A stretch of 9,870 bases of DNA from Chloroflexota bacterium. Lineage in GTDB: Bacteria; Chloroflexota; Dehalococcoidia; SM23-28-2; RBG-16-64-32. A program made the translations under genes and the position numbers. Of this stretch, positions 5,588 to 9,870 are shown one piece after another. The notes beneath the pieces are model-generated. The model worked only from the letters and a program-made list of their open reading frames with translations, was not told the origin of the DNA and ran no database searches. The stretch is taken from positions 1 through 9,870 of the forward strand of contig JADFKX010000067.1 in NCBI GenBank assembly GCA_022564695.1. The letters are read 5' to 3'. Numbering within the stretch: position 1 is the first letter of the stretch; each line of letters begins with the position of its first letter.

Positions 5588-7476
5588 GTCTTGCTCTTCC
5601 CGGTCTCGCCCCCCTGAGCACCCTTCTGGTGCTCCTCCGCCTCGTGAAGCTGGACCGCCGTGCTGATGAAAGCTAGGTGAGTGAAGGCCTGCGGGAAGTT
5701 GCCCAGCATCGCGCCTGTCTCTGGATCCGTCTCCTCGCTGAAGAGCCCAAGGTCGTTGGCGCTTTCCCGCAACTTGTCGAACAGTACGCGCGCTTGTTGG
5801 AGTTCGCCTAGGGCGATGAGGTTGTCGGCGAGCCAGTACGTGCAGATCGAGAACGTGCCCTCGCGGCCTGCGGCGTCATCGTCGTCGTGTTCGTAGCGGA
5901 ACACGAAACCCTCTGGCGATGTCAGCTCGCGCTCGATCGCCTCGATGGTGGCGCGCATCCGTGGATCGTCAACACGCACGAAGCCCACCAGGGGCAGAAG
6001 AAGGTTGCTGGCGTCGAGCTTCTTGCTGCCGTAGGCCTGCACGAACGCCCCTCGCTCGGCGTCGTAGCCTTTCGCCATAACATCCTCTTTGATCTCCGCC
6101 CTTACCTTTCGCCAGCGTTCCACGTCGCCAGGGAGGCCGAGGGCGCGGGCGGCCTTTATCGCCCTGTCCAACGCCACCCAGCACCAGACCTTCGAAGACA
6201 CGAAGTGCTGCCGTCCGCCGCGAACCTCCCATATCCCATCGTCCGGCTCCCGCCAGTGGTCGATCACGAAGGCGACGACCCGCTGAAGGTACTCCCAGTA
6301 CGCGGGGTCCATCTCCCCGCCGAACTTACGGTAGAGATGCGCTGAGTCCAGGATCTCACCGTAGATGTCCAGCTGGAACTGGGAGTACGCCGCGTTGCCG
6401 ACGCGCACAGGACGCGAGCTACGGTATCCGTCCAACTCCGGCAGCTCCGTCTCTGTCAGCCGCCGCTCGCCTCCTAGGCCATACATAATCTGGAGATCCC
6501 GGGCGCGGCCCACGGTGCTCCACTCCAGCCAGTCCTTGAAGGCACGCGCCTCCGCCGTGTAGCCGATGATGTACAGCGCGTAGAGCGCGAACGACGCGTC
6601 TCTGATCCAGGTGAAGCGGTAGTCCCAGTTGCGGGAGCCGCCGATCGCCTCGGGCAAGGAGGTCGTCGCTGCAGCCAGAAGGGCGCCCGATGGCGCGTAG
6701 GTCAGCGCTTTGAGCGTAAGGGCGGAGCGGAGAACCTCGCCGCGGTACTCGCCGTCATACGTGCACAGCGAGGACCATTCCTCCCAGAATCGCTTCGTCT
6801 CCTCTAAGCGTTGACCGAGCTTACGGTGATCGAAGACGTCAAAATCGTGAGACGTGAACGGCCTGCTTCCAACGGGGAAGCGGGGCTGATGGGTGACGAC
6901 CGCGCTTAGCTTCTCCCCGGACCTCAGCAGCCCCTTCGCCCGGAAGCCCCCGTCGGCCTCCTGAATGGGCGCCGAGCAGGAGAAGGAGAGAGCGTCCGCA
7001 CCGCCGTGAGCGAAGCCCGCGTGGTCACCATGAAGCACCGCGTGAGGAACGATCGTTCCGTACTCAAAGCGGGGGCGACACTCCACCGTGAACCGGACAG
7101 TTCCGCTCACGCACTCCATGATCCGGGCCACCTGCCGGCGGCGGGCGCCGGTCCCCACCGGTTCGCTCGGCGCGGGATGCGGGTGCACAGGCATGAAATC
7201 AGTCAGTTTCGCTACCCCGGTGGCGGTTTCAAACGTCGTCTCCAAGATGTTTGTATTCGGCAGGTAACGTCTGCTCACCGATCTGACCTCTTCAGGCGCG
7301 ACCTTGAAGTAGCCGCCTTTCCCCCAGTCAAGGATTCGGCTGAATACCGCGGGGCTATCGAATCGGGGAAAGCAGCACCAGTCGATGGAGCCCGTTTTGG
7401 AGACGAGGGCGCAAGAGTGCATGTCGCTGATTAGCCCGTAGTCGGAGATCGGGGGATAGGTACCTCTGTTACTCAT
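5584..7476 (-). CDS. Glycoside hydrolase family 15 (glucoamylase or trehalase)
   Basis: GH15 enzymes release glucose by inversion from starch/dextrin ends, or from trehalose in the bacterial and archaeal subgroup this resembles. The 630 residues are full length and begin with the family's PPISDYGLISD...GSIDWCCFPRFDSPAVF domain (about 8-45). The catalytic (alpha/alpha)6 barrel follows, with GSRNWDYRFTWIRDA (280-294), a general acid in DDGIWEVRGG (Glu417) and a base in LFSEETDP (Glu581), then GAMLGNFPQAFTH (588-600). No signal peptide is present, so it works in the cytosol on stored glycogen, maltodextrin or trehalose. The short acidic, Gly/Lys-rich tail is not conserved. Its ATG overlaps the terminal frame of the zwf remnant, and its stop overlaps the glucose dehydrogenase start. 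The substrate cannot be settled from sequence alone. Confidence 0.92.
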   Translation of the reverse strand: MSNRGTYPPISDYGLISDMHSCALVSKTGSIDWCCFPRFDSPAVFSRILDWGKGGYFKVAPEEVRSVSRRYLPNTNILETTFETATGVAKLTDFMPVHPHPAPSEPVGTGARRRQVARIMECVSGTVRFTVECRPRFEYGTIVPHAVLHGDHAGFAHGGADALSFSCSAPIQEADGGFRAKGLLRSGEKLSAVVTHQPRFPVGSRPFTSHDFDVFDHRKLGQRLEETKRFWEEWSSLCTYDGEYRGEVLRSALTLKALTYAPSGALLAAATTSLPEAIGGSRNWDYRFTWIRDASFALYALYIIGYTAEARAFKDWLEWSTVGRARDLQIMYGLGGERRLTETELPELDGYRSSRPVRVGNAAYSQFQLDIYGEILDSAHLYRKFGGEMDPAYWEYLQRVVAFVIDHWREPDDGIWEVRGGRQHFVSSKVWCWVALDRAIKAARALGLPGDVERWRKVRAEIKEDVMAKGYDAERGAFVQAYGSKKLDASNLLLPLVGFVRVDDPRMRATIEAIERELTSPEGFVFRYEHDDDDAAGREGTFSICTYWLADNLIALGELQQARVLFDKLRESANDLGLFSEETDPETGAMLGNFPQAFTHLAFISTAVQLHEAEEHQKGAQGGETGKSKT

Positions 7477-7503
7477 GTCTCGATCTGCGCCCGCCTTCCT
7501 TCC

Positions 7504-7813
7504 TCAACGGAGGTGCCACGTTCGTGGCGCGATAAGCTCGTCCGCTTCGGGCGGTCCTCAACTGCCGGCCGAATACGCGCAAACCAGCGCGGGATTCTCC
7601 GGTGCGGGAGAACTCCTCTATCGACCCCCGGGCGAACTTGCGGAAACGTTCATCGTCTAGGTCGCTGCGGGCGAGGCCGATGATGCTCCCTTGCCTGGGC
7701 AACAGATCACTCGCAGCGAGGTTGTAGAGCGCGGGCAGAAGCTTGCGGCGGGACAGGTCACCGGACGCCCCAACAACGACGATGTCCTGGGGCGCCGACG
7801 GCTTCAGACTCAT
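7504..7813 (-). pseudogene. zwf: Glucose-6-phosphate dehydrogenase remnant with internal deletion and nonsense mutation
   Basis: The ATG at 7813 starts 71 recognisable residues of the NADP-binding domain: DIVVVGASGDLSRRKLLPAL (10-29), with the GxxGDL motif and Lys24, to SIEEFSRT (64-71). The frame then continues out of register to a TAA at 7469. In the +1 frame, positions about 7600 down to 7504 read YSAGS, a TGA, then GPPEADELIAPRTWHLR and TGA, which is the typical G6PD C-terminus (AGSWGPPEADELI). The TGA at 7560-7558 stands where Trp is expected. Roughly 400 of about 500 residues, including the RYxxDHYLGK active site, are missing, so no enzyme can be made. The ATG overlaps the terminal TGA of the gnd remnant. 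The function it would have had is the first step of the oxidative pentose phosphate pathway. A longer TTG start at 7876 only reads through the gnd scar and is rejected. Confidence 0.85.
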
Positions 7814-7898
7814 TCTGTCTTCACCGCGTGCCCGCTGCGGCGCAGCCGTTCCCTCATGTTTCTCCCATACGGCCAAGGCCGACCATGCCTAGTTGCAT
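7810..7898 (-). pseudogene. gnd: 6-phosphogluconate dehydrogenase remnant (internal deletion, frameshift)
   Basis: The ATG at 7898 has its own strong ribosome site and reads MQLGMVGLGRMG, the NADP-binding N-terminus of decarboxylating 6-phosphogluconate dehydrogenase. A one-base loss then brings a stop (TGA 7856-7854). In the shifted frame the sequence continues NMRERLRRSGHAVKTE and stops with a TGA that overlaps the zwf ATG. The first half (NMRERLRR.GH) fits the family N-terminus, and GHAVK also fits the family's usual GGHAVK C-terminal tail, so the gene seems to have lost about 270 of 300 residues between two similar GGH-coding spots while keeping both ends. The C-terminal match is from memory of the family and less sure than the N-terminal one. 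The product would be non-functional. Confidence 0.75.
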
Positions 7899-7900
7899 CG

Positions 7901-9870
7901 CTACAACACCTCCTCAATATCCGATAGCCGGACCCTGGCGACCCTCCGGCCGCGGGCCCGCAGCGCTTGCAGGTCACCCACCGCCTGAGCGTCGAGCAGA
8001 CGCCGGAACGTGTACGACTTCCCGGGAATCGGCAAGTCCAGCGACGGCTCATCGACGACCTGAACGAAGACGCCCGTCGGCGGGCCGCCCTTGTGGAGCT
8101 GCCCGGTCGAGTGGAGGAAACGGGGACCGAAGCCAAGAGTGGTCGCCACGCGAAGATGATCGCGTAGCTTCATCCTGGCTGCCTGAAGCCTCGATACGTT
8201 GTCGGCAGTGCGGGGCAGGTAGGCCTGGATGGCCAGATAGTCGCTGGGGCGTACTTCCTCCAAGAGCGCCCCAAGGTCGTCATACGGCTCTGTTGGGAGG
8301 GCGTCCGCCTCCAGCAGGCGACGGGTAGCGTCCTTCGCCTCCTGAACGTTTGGCTGATCAAAGGGGTGGATGCCCAGGACGTGGCCGGCCACCGCCGTGG
8401 CGAACTCCCAGCGGAAGAACTCGGCCCCCAGCTTGTCCGCACCTTCGAAGGGGATGACCACGGACGGTTCCAGGGCGGTCTCCACACCAAGGGAGACGAA
8501 CAGGCGGTCATCGCCGTAGACATCCGGCGGGCCCTGCGGCTCGCCATCGATGGGTACGATGCCGATGTCTTCCTTGCCGGTCGATTCGGCGATGATCTGC
8601 TCGAGCCAGGCGCCAAAGGCGGCTACCTCGTTGGGAAGCAGGAGGGTGAGCTTGTCCCGGCCGGCTTTTGCGGCTTCGCCCATGAGCGCGCCCAGCCAGA
8701 ACCCCGGGTTGTCGCCAACGGGCACGTGCTCGGCGCAGGCGCAGGCCATCTCTTCTGCCGAGTCCAGCAGGGCGTGTACGTCCACGCCGATGAGCGCCGC
8801 CGGTACCAGGCCGAAGTACGAGAGTGCGGAGTAGCGCCCACCGATATCGGCCGGATTGAGGAACACCCGCCGGAACCCCTTCGAACGGGCCAGCGCCTCC
8901 AGCGGCGTCCCCGGGTCTGTGATGGCGACGAACTGCTTGCCGTCCCGCACCTTGTCGAAGAAGTAAGCGAATTGAGAGAGCGTCTCCACGGTGCCGCCCG
9001 ATTTGCTTGCGACGATGAATAACGTGTTGCTGAGATCGCCGTCCTTCTCCACCGCCGCTATCGCCTCTGGGTGCGTGGTGTCCAGCGCAGTCAGCGGCTT
9101 GCCCCCGAACGTCGCCGAGAACACCTCCGCTGCCAGGCTGGATCCACCCATTCCCAGGAGGACGATCCGCTCGAATCCGGCGCAGCTCTGGGCGAACTCC
9201 CGCAGCTGATCCATATGCTCATGCATCTTCTCAGGGAGGCCCAGCCAGCCGAGGCGGTCGGCAATCTCAGTCGGGTCCGGCTTCCAGACGGTGTGGTCCA
9301 GCGCCCAGATGCGCCGAGGAACCCCCACCTTATCCATGGCCGCGAGGCGCTTCTCCAACGGCTTCGCCAGCGAGCCTACATTCACCAGTCGTTGCCCCAC
9401 GTCGGAGACGATCCGTTCGCACTTCGCCTCGATCCCGGCCAGCAGCTTCTCGAAGTCGCCCTGAAACGCCGCCAGCCCGTCTTCCAGCAGCTTGGCCAAC
9501 ACCGCCTCCAGATCCACGCCCAACTCCGGTAACATACCGATGGTCATCTCAGCCTCTTCCGGATCCGACTCCAGCGCCGGCGGCGCCGACCTCAGCCGCC
9601 CGTGGTCGGCGAAGGCGTACAGCGTGCTCTCCGGCATCGTGTTCACGGTGTCGGCGCCGATAAGCTCCTCGACGTAGAGGACGTCGGAGTAACTCGGGTT
9701 CTTCGTTCCCGTGGACGCCCAGAGCGGGCGCTGGAGGCGCCCCCCCGCCGCCGCCAGCCGCTCCCAGCGCGGGCCGGAGAAGAGCGCGCGGAAGCGCCTG
9801 TAGGCTGTCTTTGCGTTGGCGATGGCCACCTTGCCTCGTAGCGGCGACTCGTCGGGCAGGAGCGCGTCCA
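7901..9870 (-). CDS. tal-pgi: Bifunctional transaldolase / glucose-6-phosphate isomerase (5' end outside window)
   Basis: The fusion joins a pentose phosphate pathway enzyme (transaldolase, moving a dihydroxyacetone unit) to the isomerase that interconverts glucose 6-phosphate and fructose 6-phosphate. The frame is open through the window edge, with about 655 residues visible of a fusion usually near 900-950. At the 5' side the end of transaldolase is seen: GKVAIANAKTAY, then PLWASTGTKNPSYSD, whose Lys (codon 9701-9703) is the Schiff-base lysine. The isomerase half starts about 180 residues after the GTG codon at 9829. It carries the SIS-type sugar-phosphate site VLLGMGGSSL, then SKSGGTVETLSQ, GGRYSALS, GIHPFDQPNVQEAK and GQLHKGGPPTG with the catalytic His and Lys. 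All motifs are intact and no frameshift is seen. The GTG at 9829 is not the start, because the homology continues upstream. It leads into the gnd remnant 2 bases after its TAG. Confidence 0.93.
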   Translation of the reverse strand, partial: DALLPDESPLRGKVAIANAKTAYRRFRALFSGPRWERLAAAGGRLQRPLWASTGTKNPSYSDVLYVEELIGADTVNTMPESTLYAFADHGRLRSAPPALESDPEEAEMTIGMLPELGVDLEAVLAKLLEDGLAAFQGDFEKLLAGIEAKCERIVSDVGQRLVNVGSLAKPLEKRLAAMDKVGVPRRIWALDHTVWKPDPTEIADRLGWLGLPEKMHEHMDQLREFAQSCAGFERIVLLGMGGSSLAAEVFSATFGGKPLTALDTTHPEAIAAVEKDGDLSNTLFIVASKSGGTVETLSQFAYFFDKVRDGKQFVAITDPGTPLEALARSKGFRRVFLNPADIGGRYSALSYFGLVPAALIGVDVHALLDSAEEMACACAEHVPVGDNPGFWLGALMGEAAKAGRDKLTLLLPNEVAAFGAWLEQIIAESTGKEDIGIVPIDGEPQGPPDVYGDDRLFVSLGVETALEPSVVIPFEGADKLGAEFFRWEFATAVAGHVLGIHPFDQPNVQEAKDATRRLLEADALPTEPYDDLGALLEEVRPSDYLAIQAYLPRTADNVSRLQAARMKLRDHLRVATTLGFGPRFLHSTGQLHKGGPPTGVFVQVVDEPSLDLPIPGKSYTFRRLLDAQAVGDLQALRARGRRVARVRLSDIEEVL
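7909..7914 (-). promoter_or_regulatory. Shine-Dalgarno left in front of the gnd remnant
   Basis: AGGAGG on the minus strand lies inside the last codons of tal-pgi, 10 bases before the ATG at 7898. It shows that 7898 was a true start. If the message is still made, it would drive synthesis of only a 14-residue peptide before the premature stop. Confidence 0.65.

Noticed and set aside
7558..7560. In-frame TGA in the zwf tail as selenocysteine, given that selD is in the same window
   Set aside because: The residue expected there is Trp, no SECIS-like hairpin is evident, and the gene is already broken by deletion. TGA read as Trp genome-wide is also unlikely because selD, the glucose dehydrogenase and the GH15 gene use TGA as stop.
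7469..7876. A 135-residue reading frame from a TTG, taken as a complete short dehydrogenase
   Set aside because: It fuses the out-of-register gnd scar, the zwf N-terminus and a frame-shifted tail. Only residues 22-92 look like a real protein.
8366..9022. 218-residue plus-strand open frame opposite tal-pgi
   Set aside because: It is antisense to intact isomerase motifs, and its composition is that of a GC-rich shadow.

Overview
The window is GC-rich, gene-dense bacterial DNA with no mobile element, RNA gene or CRISPR array that I can see. The gene content points to a Chloroflexota-like bacterium, perhaps Thermomicrobia or a relative. It has a transaldolase/glucose-6-phosphate isomerase fusion, a GH15 glucoamylase/trehalase, and several enzymes of the kind usual in archaea (NMN adenylyltransferase, archaeal-type phosphoglycerate mutase, Thermoplasma/Haloferax-type glucose dehydrogenase). 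The taxon is an inference from these families; no marker gene is present.

Left part, plus strand: the last 20 codons of an unidentified gene (1-63), a leader with a plausible sigma-70 promoter (161-189), then a tight operon of three genes: selD (selenide, water dikinase), an archaeal-type NMN adenylyltransferase-like gene, and a divergent archaeal-type phosphoglycerate mutase. The gaps are 4 and 6 bases. A 155-base convergent spacer with several weak hairpins follows.

Middle, minus strand: an alpha/beta-hydrolase (lipase-like) gene with a strong Shine-Dalgarno that fixes its ATG at 4182. Upstream is an AT-rich perfect inverted repeat (4212-4242) enclosing a consensus TATAAT on the gene's strand, which looks like an operator over a promoter.

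Right part, minus strand, read from 9870 down to 4242: one sugar-metabolism operon, in the order tal-pgi (intact, cut by the window edge), gnd (6-phosphogluconate dehydrogenase, remnant), zwf (glucose-6-phosphate dehydrogenase, remnant), GH15 hydrolase (intact), glucose 1-dehydrogenase (intact), HAD phosphatase (remnant). Start and stop codons overlap at most junctions.

The main discovery is that gnd and zwf, the two dehydrogenases of the oxidative pentose phosphate pathway, have both been gutted. Each keeps its start codon and N-terminal coding sequence. For zwf a typical C-terminal tail is still readable just before the next gene, and the same is suggested for gnd. The interior of each gene is gone, and both carry extra frame or stop lesions. 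A HAD phosphatase at the operon's far end is also cut after about 37 codons. The surviving genes (GH15, glucose dehydrogenase, transaldolase-isomerase) suggest glucose is released and oxidised directly to gluconate instead of through glucose 6-phosphate. An assembly collapse is the main competing explanation.
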